Assembly (NCBI RefSeq): GCF_015864945.1
Contig: NZ_JADYWF010000001.1
Coordinates: forward strand, 744,378 to 808,377
Length of the DNA: 64,000 bases
From: Salinibacterium sp. NG253
Lineage (GTDB): Bacteria; Actinomycetota; Actinomycetes; Actinomycetales; Microbacteriaceae
Reading direction: 5' to 3'
Shown here piece after piece: positions 8,956 through 17,389 of this stretch. The notes under the pieces were generated by a model. That model was not told where the DNA came from, did not search any database, and saw nothing but the letters and a program-made list of their open reading frames with translations. Position 1 is the first letter of the stretch. Every line of letters starts with the position of its first letter. The translations under genes and the position numbers were made by a program.

Positions 8956-9504
8956 ATGACGAGCGATTCGGAGCGCAACGTATGGCTTGAGCGGTGGCAG
9001 GTCGACGATCTTCCCGTGCTCGAACGCAGCAACACGCCCGAGATGACGGTCTATCTCGGCGGGCCCGAAAGCGATCAACAGATCGTCACCAGACATGCCA
9101 AGTTTTTGCATCTGTGGGAGACGGGCGACGCGCGCATGTTCCGCATCCGGTCCTCCTCGGTGGCAGAGCCGGTGGGTTCGGTGGGGTACTGGAAGAAGCG
9201 GTGGCGCGACCGCGATGTCTACGAAACCGGGTGGAGCGTGCACTCCGCCCATCAGGCCCACGGCATAGCCTCCACCGCCCTCTCCGAATGCCTGCAGCAC
9301 GCGGCAGACAATGGCGAACGCGATCAGGTTTTTGCGTTTCCTCGCACCGACAACGCGGCATCCAATGCTCTGTGTGCCCGCACTGGTTTCACGCTCGTGG
9401 GCGAAGCTGACTTCGAGTATCCGAAGGGGCATCCCATTCGAGTTAATGAGTGGATGTTCGACCTCACAGCCCGGCGAGCAAACTCGCTGCCAGCACAACC
9501 ATGA
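8956..9504 (+). CDS. GNAT-family N-acetyltransferase
   Basis: This 182-residue protein has a RimJ/RimL-like GNAT architecture: AEPVGSVGYWKKRWRD in the beta4 region, an acetyl-CoA loop-like segment HQAHGIASTALSECL, and NAASNALCARTGF toward the C-terminus. It is predicted to transfer acetyl from acetyl-CoA to an amine or protein N-terminus. I chose the ATG at 8956; an in-frame ATG at 8923 would add 11 residues before the conserved start. No clear Shine-Dalgarno precedes either. Its 3' end overlaps the opposite-strand LysE-type gene by 41 bases. Confidence 0.8.
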   Translation: MTSDSERNVWLERWQVDDLPVLERSNTPEMTVYLGGPESDQQIVTRHAKFLHLWETGDARMFRIRSSSVAEPVGSVGYWKKRWRDRDVYETGWSVHSAHQAHGIASTALSECLQHAADNGERDQVFAFPRTDNAASNALCARTGFTLVGEADFEYPKGHPIRVNEWMFDLTARRANSLPAQP

Positions 9505-10078
9505 TGATGGCGATCAGGATGTCGAGCACGCGCCACGCCATCGGCTTGGCAAATAGTGGCCGCAAGTACCGGCTGCCATAACCAATCGCCGCAAACCATA
9601 CGACACTGCCGAGACACGCTCCGAGGGCAAACCACCACCGGTTGTCGCCATAGGTGCCGCCGATGGAGCCGAGCAGCAGCACGGTATCGATATACACGTG
9701 CGGGTTGAGCCAGGTGAGCGCGAACGCCGTCGAGAGGGCGGCGGCGAGCGTCATCCCCGCCCCGGATGCTGTTGCGGTGAGTGCTTGCGGTCGGGCCGCC
9801 CTACGCAGCGACAGAAACGCGTAGACGAGGAGGAAGAGCGCACCACCGACGCGGGCGATCACGAGCAGCCAGCCCGCTTGCTCGATGAGGGCGCCGAGTC
9901 CTGCGACACCGGCGATGATCAGCACAATGTCAGAAAGCGTGCACACCAGCACCACTGCGGTGACGTGTTCGCGGCGCAATCCTTGCCGCAGAACGAAGGC
10001 GTTCTGCGCACCAATGGCGATGATCAGCGAGAGCCCGAAGCCGAATCCGGCAAGCACGATGGTGGCAATCAGGGGCAT
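9464..10078 (-). CDS. LysE/ArgO-type amino-acid exporter
   Basis: This 204-residue integral membrane protein has about six hydrophobic helices and the LysE-family signature GLSLIIAIGAQNAFVLRQG at residues 14-32. TWLNPHVYIDTVLLLGS follows around residue 125. LysE/ArgO proteins export basic amino acids such as lysine or arginine, protecting cells from dipeptide-derived excess. It is divergent from the D-lactate-type dehydrogenase with only 28 bases between start codons, and overlaps the acetyltransferase tail-to-tail. The exact substrate is inferred from the family. Confidence 0.88.
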   Translation of the reverse strand: MPLIATIVLAGFGFGLSLIIAIGAQNAFVLRQGLRREHVTAVVLVCTLSDIVLIIAGVAGLGALIEQAGWLLVIARVGGALFLLVYAFLSLRRAARPQALTATASGAGMTLAAALSTAFALTWLNPHVYIDTVLLLGSIGGTYGDNRWWFALGACLGSVVWFAAIGYGSRYLRPLFAKPMAWRVLDILIAIIMVVLAASLLAGL

Positions 10079-10106
10079 GAATTGACTCTAGAGGCACAAT
10101 AGGAAG

Positions 10107-13025
10107 ATGCCGGACACTTCTCTGCACGATCGCAGCGAAGTCGTTCATGCGCTCCGATCCGCCGTCGGTGGCGAAGTCGATGACTCCACGCGCCGCCGTG
10201 CCGAATACTCGAGCGATGCCTCGAACTATCGCGTTGTGCCGCACGTGGTCGTGTTTCCGCGTGACACGGACGACGTGCTCGCAGCGCTGTCCATTTCTCG
10301 CGACAGCGGCACTCCGCTTACCTCGCGCGGTGGCGGCACCTCAGTCGCGGGCAATGCCATCGGCACCGGCATCGTGCTCGATTTCTCCCGCCATCTGAAC
10401 CACGTTCTTGAAATCGATGCGGATGCTCGCACCGCCCGCGTGCAGCCCGGCACCGTCTTGGCGGCTCTCCAATCCGCCGCGCAGCCTCATGGTCTGCGCT
10501 TCGGCCCCGATCCCTCTACGTGGTCGCGCTGCACCGTCGGAGGCATGATCGGCAACAACGCCTGCGGAGCTCATTCCCTGCAGTTCGGTAAAACCGCCGA
10601 CAATGTGAAAAACCTCGACGTGGTCGATGGCCTCGGGCGGCGATTCACCGCCGCTAACAACCCGAGCATCGTTGACGGTCTCCCCGCCCTCGTCAGTGGC
10701 AACCTCGCGACGATCCGCACCGAGCTCGGGCGTTTCGGCCGTCAGGTGTCGGGCTACAGTCTCGAACACCTCCTGCCCGAACACGGCAACAACCTGGCCC
10801 GCAGCCTCGTGGGCACCGAAGGCAGTCTCGTGACCGTGCTCGAGGCGACCGTCGATCTCGTGGCTCAGCCCCAGCATCCGCTGCTCGTCGCCCTTGGCTA
10901 CCCCGACATGGCGACTGCCGCCGACGCTGTTCCCGCGCTACTCGCTCACCACCCGACCGCCATCGAGGGCCTCGACGCCCGAATCGTGGATGCCGTCAGC
11001 CGCACCCGTGGAGCCCGCGCCGTCGCCGCCTTGCCCGCAGGCGCCGGGTGGTTGCTCGTGGAAGTGACGGGCGACGACCCCGCCGAGACTCTCCAGCGCG
11101 CGAACCGACTGGCCGCCGATTCTGCCGCCATCGAGTCCCGCGTCATCACCGATGCGGTGGCCGCGAAGCAACTGTGGCGCATCCGCGAAGATGGGGCGGG
11201 TCTCGCCGGGCGCACGGCATCCGGAACGCAAGCCTGGCCCGGCTTCGAAGACGCCGCGGTGCCGCCGGAACGCCTCGGCGCGTACCTGCGAGACTTCGAC
11301 GCTCTGTTGGCCGACTACAACATCGAAGGGATGCCGTACGGCCATTTCGGCGACGGTTGCGTTCATGTTCGGCTCGATATTCCCCTCGCGACGGATGGCG
11401 CAGTTCTGCGAGCTTTCGTGGATGACGCCGCCACCCTCGTCGCATCCCATGGCGGCTCGCTGTCGGGCGAACACGGCGACGGTCGGGCACGTAGCGAACT
11501 GCTGCCGCGCATGTATTCGCCCGCCGCAATCGAGCTGTTTGGGCAGTTCAAGCGACTCTTCGACCCGAACAATCTGATGAACCCGGGCATCGTTGTCGAC
11601 CCGGCGCCGGTCGATGCCGCGTTGCGCCGCCCGGCCGCGCTGCCGCTCATCAAAGTCAACGGTTTCGCGTTCAGCGACGACGATGGCGATCTCACGACGG
11701 CGAGCCACCGGTGTGTCGGAGTCGGCAAGTGCCGCGCCGACAACTCGGCCAGCCACGGCGTTATGTGCCCCTCGTTCTTAGCGACCGGCGACGAGAAGGA
11801 TTCCACCCGCGGTCGCGCCCGCGTGCTACAAGAAATGGCGAACGGCACCCTCGTCTCGGGCGGAGTGAACTCGCCCGAGGTACACGACGCCCTCGACCTC
11901 TGCCTCTCCTGCAAAGCCTGCGCGAGCGACTGCCCCGCCGGCGTCGACATGGCCACGCTCAAAGCCGAAGTGCTGCACCGTCGCTACGAGGGCAAGCTCC
12001 GCCCACGCAGCCACTACCTGCTCGGGCAACTGCCGCGCTGGGCACGCCTGATCTCGCCGATCGCCCCGCTCGCGAACGCCCTACTGCGCGTACCGCTTGT
12101 GCGACGCCTCGCCCTGTGGGCCGGTGGAATGGATGCTCGGCGCACGTTCCCCGCCTTCGCCCGTCACCCCTTCCGTTCGAGCTCCGAGGCTCGCGCCCTG
12201 CGCGCGGCGCCCCCGGCCGAGGCAGCCCCCGCAGGACGGGCAACCCCCGCCACCTCAGCCGCCGCCGCCAGCCTTGCCGACCGCGACTCAGCCCCGCGCC
12301 CCCAGATCCTCCTCTGGGCCGATTCCTTCACCGACAACTTTTCGCCCGACATCGCGCGCGCCACGATTCGTGTGCTGGATGCGGCGGGCTACGAGATCCT
12401 GCTTCCGGAACGCGATGTGTGTTGCGGTCTCACCTGGATCACCACCGGGCAGTTGGCGGGCGCGCGCCAGAAGCTCACCGATCTGGTGAGCGAGTTCTCT
12501 CAGTACACCGACCGCGGCATCCCGATTGTGGGCATTGAGCCGTCGTGCACGGCGGTGCTGCGCTCAGACCTAACCGAGCTCCTGCCCGACAGCCCCGCAG
12601 CGGCGGCCGTCGCGCGTTCGACCTTCACGCTCTCCGAGCTACTCACCGCCCCGGCACCGCTGGGCCCGCCACGCTGGACCCCGCCCGCCCTCAACGAGCA
12701 CACCTTCGTCGTTCAACCGCACTGCCACCAGCACGCTGTCATGGGTTTCGACGCCGATCGTGCCCTGCTTGCCAGCACGGGAGCCACCGTCACCGAGATC
12801 AGCGGATGCTGCGGGCTGGCCGGAAACTTCGGCATGGAGAAAGGGCACTACGACGTGTCGGTCGCGGTCGCGGAGAACGGCATCCTGCCTGCTCTGCGTG
12901 AAGCGGCATCCGACAGCACACTCGTCGCCGACGGCTTCTCGTGTCGCACTCAGGCATCACAGCTCGCGAACACCGAGGGCAAGCATCTCGCGGAGGTTCT
13001 CGCCGCCGCGCTGCCCGAGCGGTAG
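10107..13025 (+). CDS. FAD-linked oxidase/Fe-S dehydrogenase fusion (D-lactate or D-2-hydroxyacid type)
   Basis: This 972-residue protein fuses an N-terminal FAD-binding PCMH domain (PRDTDDVLAALSISRDSGTP, then TSRGGGTSVAGNAIG), a vanillyl-alcohol-oxidase-like C-domain (MPYGHFGDGCVHVR), a ferredoxin-like region (CLSCKACASDCPAGVDM), and two CCG-type cysteine modules (CCGLTWITTG; SGCCGLAGNFGME). The order matches the large respiratory D-lactate/D-2-hydroxyglutarate dehydrogenases (YdiJ-like, ~1000 residues), which pass electrons to the quinone pool or electron carriers. It is complete. D-lactate, D-2-hydroxyglutarate or glycolate are all possible substrates. Confidence 0.88.
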   Translation: MPDTSLHDRSEVVHALRSAVGGEVDDSTRRRAEYSSDASNYRVVPHVVVFPRDTDDVLAALSISRDSGTPLTSRGGGTSVAGNAIGTGIVLDFSRHLNHVLEIDADARTARVQPGTVLAALQSAAQPHGLRFGPDPSTWSRCTVGGMIGNNACGAHSLQFGKTADNVKNLDVVDGLGRRFTAANNPSIVDGLPALVSGNLATIRTELGRFGRQVSGYSLEHLLPEHGNNLARSLVGTEGSLVTVLEATVDLVAQPQHPLLVALGYPDMATAADAVPALLAHHPTAIEGLDARIVDAVSRTRGARAVAALPAGAGWLLVEVTGDDPAETLQRANRLAADSAAIESRVITDAVAAKQLWRIREDGAGLAGRTASGTQAWPGFEDAAVPPERLGAYLRDFDALLADYNIEGMPYGHFGDGCVHVRLDIPLATDGAVLRAFVDDAATLVASHGGSLSGEHGDGRARSELLPRMYSPAAIELFGQFKRLFDPNNLMNPGIVVDPAPVDAALRRPAALPLIKVNGFAFSDDDGDLTTASHRCVGVGKCRADNSASHGVMCPSFLATGDEKDSTRGRARVLQEMANGTLVSGGVNSPEVHDALDLCLSCKACASDCPAGVDMATLKAEVLHRRYEGKLRPRSHYLLGQLPRWARLISPIAPLANALLRVPLVRRLALWAGGMDARRTFPAFARHPFRSSSEARALRAAPPAEAAPAGRATPATSAAAASLADRDSAPRPQILLWADSFTDNFSPDIARATIRVLDAAGYEILLPERDVCCGLTWITTGQLAGARQKLTDLVSEFSQYTDRGIPIVGIEPSCTAVLRSDLTELLPDSPAAAAVARSTFTLSELLTAPAPLGPPRWTPPALNEHTFVVQPHCHQHAVMGFDADRALLASTGATVTEISGCCGLAGNFGMEKGHYDVSVAVAENGILPALREAASDSTLVADGFSCRTQASQLANTEGKHLAEVLAAALPER

Positions 13026-13088
13026 AGGCTCAGCGAAAGCCAGCCAGCCACCCGACCCACGTGTCAGCAGACCAACCAGCGACACGCG

Positions 13089-13412
13089 CTATTCGTCGAG
13101 CGCGAGTTCCTTCGGCAGTTCGAGGTCTTTGGCGCTGAGTTCTTCGATGTTGACGTCTTTGAACGTGAGCACACGAACGCTCTTCACGAAGCGGTCGGAA
13201 CGGTACACATCCCACACCCACACATCGGTCATCGAGAGCTCAAAGTAGAAGTCGTGCTCCGTATCGCGGCGCACCAAATCGACCTCATTGGCGAGGTAAA
13301 ACCGCCGTTCCGTTTCAATGACAAAACGGAACTGGCTCACTACATCGCGGTATTCGCGATACAGCGCAAGCTCGACCTCGCGGTCGTAGTCTTCAAACTC
13401 GTCTTCATCCAT
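13089..13412 (-). CDS. DUF2469 family protein
   Basis: This 107-residue acidic protein starts at MDEDEFEDYDREVELALYRE, the characteristic N-terminus of the actinobacterial DUF2469 family. It continues with DVVSQFRFVIETERRFYLAN and WVWDVYRSDRFVKSVRV. An upstream in-frame extension to 13562 lies inside rnhB and is not expected. It follows rnhB by 22 bases in the conserved rplS-lepB-rnhB-DUF2469 order. The molecular function is unknown; strong conservation and linkage to RNase HII and signal peptidase suggest a housekeeping role. Confidence 0.9.
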   Translation of the reverse strand: MDEDEFEDYDREVELALYREYRDVVSQFRFVIETERRFYLANEVDLVRRDTEHDFYFELSMTDVWVWDVYRSDRFVKSVRVLTFKDVNIEELSAKDLELPKELALDE

Positions 13413-13434
13413 GCTGCCTTTATTGTAGGCCGCA

Positions 13435-14070
13435 CTACCGCAACCATGTGTGCCGATGAAGTTCGGTGGCACCAAGACTTCGCACGGCCTCGAAATGCGC
13501 AGCCGAACCGTAGCCTTTGTTACTCGGCCAGCCATAGCCGGGGTACTCCGCGTCGGCCTCAATCATGAGTTTGTCGCGTTGCACTTTAGCCACCACGGAT
13601 GCCGCAGCCACCGATACGCAGTCACGGTCGGCCTTGACGCGGGTGTGCACTCGCGGCGCAACGGTGAGGGCGCCGCTGAGCCAGTCGGTGCTGCCGTCCA
13701 ACAGCACTATGGACGCCATGATGTCGAGCCCCGCTTCGTGGAGCTGGATGAGCGCGCGCTTGCCCGCGAGCCCGAGGGCAGCGGTGATGCCGATGGCATC
13801 GATCTCGGTGGCATCCGCATAGCCCACGGCGGAGAGCGGCGCCCACTCGAGCGTGAGCGGCTCAAGGAGTTCGCGACGTTTCTGGCTGAGCATCTTGGAA
13901 TCGCGCAATCCCACAGGCCAGACGCCGTGTGCGGGCGTCATGGCGGTCATCCCGACGCCGACGGGGCCCGCAATCGCGCCGCGCCCTACCTCGTCGCAGC
14001 CAATAACTGCCAGCGCGCCCGCCCGAAAGAGTTCGAGCTCAACGTCGCTATTCGGGTCTGCTACCGCCAC
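13435..14070 (-). CDS. rnhB: Ribonuclease HII
   Basis: This 211-residue protein has the RNase HII active-site set: VIGCDEVGRGAIAGPV near residue 23 (Asp-Glu), LRDSKMLSQKRRE, VLLDG, and VKADRDCVSVAAASVVAKVQ. It cleaves the RNA strand of RNA-DNA hybrids and removes single ribonucleotides from DNA. It starts 3 bases after lepB ends, in the rplS-lepB-rnhB-DUF2469 operon. Length and motifs are complete. Confidence 0.96.
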   Translation of the reverse strand: MAVADPNSDVELELFRAGALAVIGCDEVGRGAIAGPVGVGMTAMTPAHGVWPVGLRDSKMLSQKRRELLEPLTLEWAPLSAVGYADATEIDAIGITAALGLAGKRALIQLHEAGLDIMASIVLLDGSTDWLSGALTVAPRVHTRVKADRDCVSVAAASVVAKVQRDKLMIEADAEYPGYGWPSNKGYGSAAHFEAVRSLGATELHRHTWLR

Positions 14071-14073
14071 CGT

Positions 14074-14829
14074 CTACTCGGCGTTCTGCGTGACCCGTTG
14101 GAACGTCGTGGAGTAGTTATCGAGGACGCTCCACCGTTCGGTCGGCCAGCTGATGAGCATGGCGCGTCCGACGACAGAATCGATCTTCACGAAACCGCCA
14201 GTGGGATCGTCTTTGTGAAAGGCGGAGTCAGCAGAGTTATAGCGATTGTCACCCATCACCCAAATGGAGTCATCGGGAACGGTGACAGAGAAATCTTCTT
14301 GAGTGGCCTTAGTAACCGCATCGGGAAGCTTGATGTACGGCTCTTCCAGCGGGATGCCGTTGACAACAATTTGCCCGAATTCGTTGCAGCATTCCACGGT
14401 GTCGCCCGGGAGCCCGATGACGCGCTTGATGAGGTGATTGCTGCTGTCGGGAGCGCTCAGGCCTACAAAGGCGAGAACGCCATCCACTGCGCCGACAAAC
14501 CAGTTCTGCGGTTCGGTGGAGATAGCGGGGAGCCAGCCGCCGGGATCAGTGAAGACAACAACGTCTCCGTGCTCAATCGCGAAGAGGTCAGGCTCAAGCT
14601 GATTAACCAGAATTCGGTCATCGATCTGAAGGGTGTTCTCCATCGACGACGACGGAATATAGAACGACCGCACCAAATACGTCTTGATCACAAAGGAGAT
14701 CAGAATCGCCGCGACGAAGATGATGACGAGGTCGCGAAGGAAGAGCTTCCACCCGCCGGTCTTCTTGGCTGCATGGCGAGTACCGCCACGGCTGCCCGGC
14801 AGCGTGTTTTCAACAGTTTCGTTTGTCAT
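14074..14829 (-). CDS. lepB: Signal peptidase I
   Basis: This 251-residue type I signal peptidase has one N-terminal transmembrane helix at about 33-50. The catalytic Ser62 lies in the SSSMENTL box, the Lys region is HLIKRVIGLPGDTV, and the late box is VMGDNRYNSADSAFH. It removes signal peptides from exported proteins outside the membrane. A basic cytosolic tail (SRGGTRHAAKKTGG) precedes the helix. It lies 66 bases after rplS, separated by a hairpin at 14841-14869, so its expression may be partly attenuated relative to rplS. Confidence 0.95.
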   Translation of the reverse strand: MTNETVENTLPGSRGGTRHAAKKTGGWKLFLRDLVIIFVAAILISFVIKTYLVRSFYIPSSSMENTLQIDDRILVNQLEPDLFAIEHGDVVVFTDPGGWLPAISTEPQNWFVGAVDGVLAFVGLSAPDSSNHLIKRVIGLPGDTVECCNEFGQIVVNGIPLEEPYIKLPDAVTKATQEDFSVTVPDDSIWVMGDNRYNSADSAFHKDDPTGGFVKIDSVVGRAMLISWPTERWSVLDNYSTTFQRVTQNAE

Positions 14830-14840
14830 TTAACCCCAAA

Positions 14841-14869
14841 GCTCCCAGCAAGCATATGCCGCTGGGAGC
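14841..14869 (-). terminator. Hairpin between rplS and lepB (terminator or attenuator)
   Basis: GCTCCCAGC (14841-14849) and GCTGGGAGC (14861-14869) form a 9-bp stem with an 11-base loop. On the minus strand the stem is followed by TTTGGGGTTAA and then the lepB start, so it is more likely a partial terminator or processing hairpin than a full stop. Confidence 0.55.
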
Positions 14870-14895
14870 CGTTGGTTTGTGAATTGCGAGTCGTG

Positions 14896-15243
14896 TTAGT
14901 TGTCGCGCTTCTCTTTGATCTTTGCCTTCTTGCCGCGAAGATCGCGCAAGTAGTACAGCTTGGCGCGACGGACGAGTCCGCGCGATACAACCTCAATGTG
15001 GTCGATGACAGGCGAGTGAACCGGGAAGGTACGCTCTACGCCGACCTGGAAGCTGATCTTGCGGACCGTGAAGGTCTCGCGAACGCCGTGGCCCGAACGA
15101 CCGATAACTACGCCCTGGAACACCTGAATACGCGAGCGCGTACCTTCGATGATGTTTACGTGAACCTTGACGTTATCGCCGGCACGGAAGTCAGGAATGT
15201 TGTCTTTGAGAGACGCCTTGTCGACGTCATCGAGAATATGCAT
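14896..15243 (-). CDS. rplS: 50S ribosomal protein L19
   Basis: This 115-residue protein begins [20 protein letters not shown] and contains [20 protein letters not shown] and [20 protein letters not shown], all diagnostic of L19, which sits at the 30S-50S interface. The start at 15243 gives the family's normal length; a longer frame to 15282 adds a non-conserved arginine-rich tail. It heads the rplS-lepB-rnhB-DUF2469 group. Confidence 0.97.
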   Translation of the reverse strand: MHILDDVDKASLKDNIPDFRAGDNVKVHVNIIEGTRSRIQVFQGVVIGRSGHGVRETFTVRKISFQVGVERTFPVHSPVIDHIEVVSRGLVRRAKLYYLRDLRGKKAKIKEKRDN

Positions 15244-15373
15244 TAGTGATCGCTCTCTGCGCCCGCCATGAGTCGAACGCACTTAGTTAGATAAGAAAGT
15301 TTGTGCTTCAAGCGGTTACGACGCCCTCATGGCAGAGTCGTGCGCGAGCACAATCGATAATTCTGCCACAGAT

Positions 15374-15859
15374 TTAGTCGAAATTACCATTCTCATCCGG
15401 TTCGAGGATGATCACGCGACCATTGTCGAGCTTCTCCCCCGGGTAGGTCGGCCGTTGAGCATCGCGCTCGAAGCCCTCAACAAGGCTCGTGAAGCGGTTG
15501 CGCGTCTCGGTAACCAGCTGCCAGAGGGCGATCCAGAACGCTGCAATAGCGACGATCACAATGAGGGCGGCCGGGAACGAGGCATCCACAAAGCCATAGA
15601 TGATGATGGCCGCATGCCAGACCGTGAGCAGCCCGGCATCAATCCACGAGACGCTCTTCGAGTCGCGAACACTCTTGCGGGCGACCGTCAAACCGGCGAT
15701 GGCGAGCAGCGCGAAAGCCAATATCGGGCACAGGATGAGAAACAGAACGAAGTCCCAGCCCACACTCGACCCGTAGATTCCGCGCGCAATCAGCACCCAC
15801 ACGGGCAACACCAGTACTGCGATGAACTGCCAGTAATAAAACGCACGCCTGATCATCAT
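15374..15859 (-). CDS. Small membrane protein of unknown function
   Basis: This 161-residue product starts at MMIRRAFYYWQF and has about four hydrophobic segments (FIAVLVLPVWVLIARG; FVLFLILCPILAFALLAIAG; a third near AGLLTVWHAAIIIYGF; a fourth near AALIVIVAIAAFWIALWQLV). A cytosolic-type tail rich in charged residues follows. It is divergent from the TetR gene. The frame is open further upstream (ATG at 15904), but that start would overlap the TetR gene's own reading frame and the palindrome at 15858-15904. No family recognised; it could be a target of the TetR regulator. Confidence 0.7.
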   Translation of the reverse strand: MMIRRAFYYWQFIAVLVLPVWVLIARGIYGSSVGWDFVLFLILCPILAFALLAIAGLTVARKSVRDSKSVSWIDAGLLTVWHAAIIIYGFVDASFPAALIVIVAIAAFWIALWQLVTETRNRFTSLVEGFERDAQRPTYPGEKLDNGRVIILEPDENGNFD

Positions 15860-15904
15860 GCTTCTCAGGGTATCTTCGATGTGATCAGGAATGCTGAGAA
15901 GCAT
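15858..15904. promoter_or_regulatory. Perfect 11-bp inverted repeat between divergent membrane-protein and TetR genes
   Basis: ATGCTTCTCAG (15858-15868) and CTGAGAAGCAT (15894-15904) form exact inverted arms, 25 bases apart. They lie across the 5' ends of the two divergent genes. An arrangement like this could be the operator of the adjacent TetR-family repressor, although the centre-to-centre spacing (36 bp) is longer than a single TetR dimer site. Confidence 0.5.
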
Positions 15905-15920
15905 CGAACCGAAAGACTTG

Positions 15921-16556
15921 GTGTCCCCCGTGCCCAACACCGCGATCGTTCGCACCGAACCAGTGCAGCAGCGAAGCGCAGAACGAATCGACGTCCTCCT
16001 CGATGCGGCCGCTGTACTGCTCGACGAAATAGGCATTGATGCCCTCACCACGAGTGAAGTCGCAAAGCGGTCACGCTCCTCGGTTGGCGTGATCTATCGC
16101 TACTTTCCCAACATCCAGTCGCTTCTTCGTGGCCTCGCGTCGCGAAACTTCGATAAGTATCGCGCCGGGCTTTCGGCAGCCCTCGCGAAGCGTGCCACCA
16201 CGGGCCTCGAAGCCCTCAACACCGCCATCGATCTCTACGTCGATTTTTGCCGCACCGAACCAGGTTTTCGAGTGCTGTCATTCGGCAACATCATCGACCG
16301 CCGTTTCAACGTTGATCGCAAGAGCAACAACACTGCGTTGGCAGAGATTTTGACCGATCTCCTTGTCACTACCTACAAAGTTCCCGCCTCGGATGCGCTC
16401 GCGTTCGATATCGAAGTGACGGTAGAAATCGCCGATTCACTGTTAGAGCGTGCATTCTTGTATGACCCGCGCGGTGAAGAACCGTTTATCGACAAGCTCC
16501 GAGAGTTCATTGCGCAACTCTTGGCACCGCACACGAAAGAGGCAGCTACCGCATGA
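15921..16556 (+). CDS. TetR-family transcriptional regulator
   Basis: This 211-residue protein has an N-terminal TetR HTH: RIDVLLDAAAVLLDEIGIDA, LTTSEVAKRSRSSVGVIYRY, then FPNIQSLLRGLA. A ligand/dimerisation domain without clear homologues follows. I chose the GTG at 15921 because GAAAG lies 5 bases upstream; an ATG at 15891 is the alternative and would sit inside the inverted repeat. Its stop overlaps the map start (ATGA, 16553-16556), so the regulator and methionine aminopeptidase are probably co-translated. Confidence 0.85.
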   Translation: MSPVPNTAIVRTEPVQQRSAERIDVLLDAAAVLLDEIGIDALTTSEVAKRSRSSVGVIYRYFPNIQSLLRGLASRNFDKYRAGLSAALAKRATTGLEALNTAIDLYVDFCRTEPGFRVLSFGNIIDRRFNVDRKSNNTALAEILTDLLVTTYKVPASDALAFDIEVTVEIADSLLERAFLYDPRGEEPFIDKLREFIAQLLAPHTKEAATA

Positions 16557-17320
16557 TCGAGTTGAGAACCCCCGCCGAAATCAATGAGATGAAGGCCGCA
16601 GGTGAATTTGTGGCCAGCGTGCTGACCGCTACCGAAGCAGCATCCAAGGTGGGCACCAACCTGCTCGAGATCGATGCCCTCGCGCACAGCATGATCCGCG
16701 AGCGTGGCGCGGAGAGCTGCTACATCAACTACCACCCCTCCTTTGGCGCTTCGCCGTTCGGCAAGGTCATCTGCACCTCCGTTAACGACGCGGCCCTGCA
16801 CGGACTCCCCCACGACTACACGTTGAAAGATGGCGACCTTGTCAGCCTCGACTTCGCTGTTGCGGTCGATGGTTGGGTTGCCGACTCTGCGATCACCTTC
16901 GCCGTGGGCACTCCCCGTGACGAAGACCTCAAGCTCATGGATGCCACCTCTCGCGCCCTTGATGCCGGCATCGCCGCGGCTGTCGTTGGCAATCGCATCG
17001 GCGGCATCTCGGCAGCCATCGGAGACGTCGCCTACGGTGCCGGCTACGAAGTGAACTTGGACTTCGGCGGGCACGGCGTTGGCCGCGAAATGCACGGCGA
17101 CCCGCACATCCCCAACGATGGAAAAGCCCGTCGTGGAATGCCGCTCAAGCCAGGTCTCGTCCTTGCCATCGAGCCGTGGCTCATGATCGGCACCGACGAC
17201 ATTTACACGGATGACGATGGCTGGACCCTGCGCAGTGCTGACGGCTCGCGCGCGGCCCACTTCGAGCACACCGTCGCCGTGACTGCAGACGGCCCGCTCG
17301 TCCTTACCGCTCGCAAGTAG
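16553..17320 (+). CDS. map: Type I methionine aminopeptidase
   Basis: This 255-residue type I MetAP removes the N-terminal methionine from nascent proteins. The five metal-ligand positions are visible: the two aspartates of LVSLDFAVAVDGWVADSA, the His of DFGGHGVGREMHGDPH, the Glu of LAIEPWLM and the Glu of AHFEHTVAV. It has no N-terminal zinc-finger extension. Its ATG overlaps the TetR stop codon. Actinobacteria often carry two map genes; whether this is the only one cannot be seen here. Confidence 0.95.
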   Translation: MIELRTPAEINEMKAAGEFVASVLTATEAASKVGTNLLEIDALAHSMIRERGAESCYINYHPSFGASPFGKVICTSVNDAALHGLPHDYTLKDGDLVSLDFAVAVDGWVADSAITFAVGTPRDEDLKLMDATSRALDAGIAAAVVGNRIGGISAAIGDVAYGAGYEVNLDFGGHGVGREMHGDPHIPNDGKARRGMPLKPGLVLAIEPWLMIGTDDIYTDDDGWTLRSADGSRAAHFEHTVAVTADGPLVLTARK

Positions 17321-17389
17321 GAGCAGTCCGCGCACGCTCAACCTCACCGCGTCGAGACCGCACCCCAGCGTTCTCGCTAGCTGGCAGCC

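Noticed and set aside
13450-15246. 598-residue plus-strand frame across rnhB, lepB and rplS
   Set aside because: It runs opposite three well-supported genes and has no domain.
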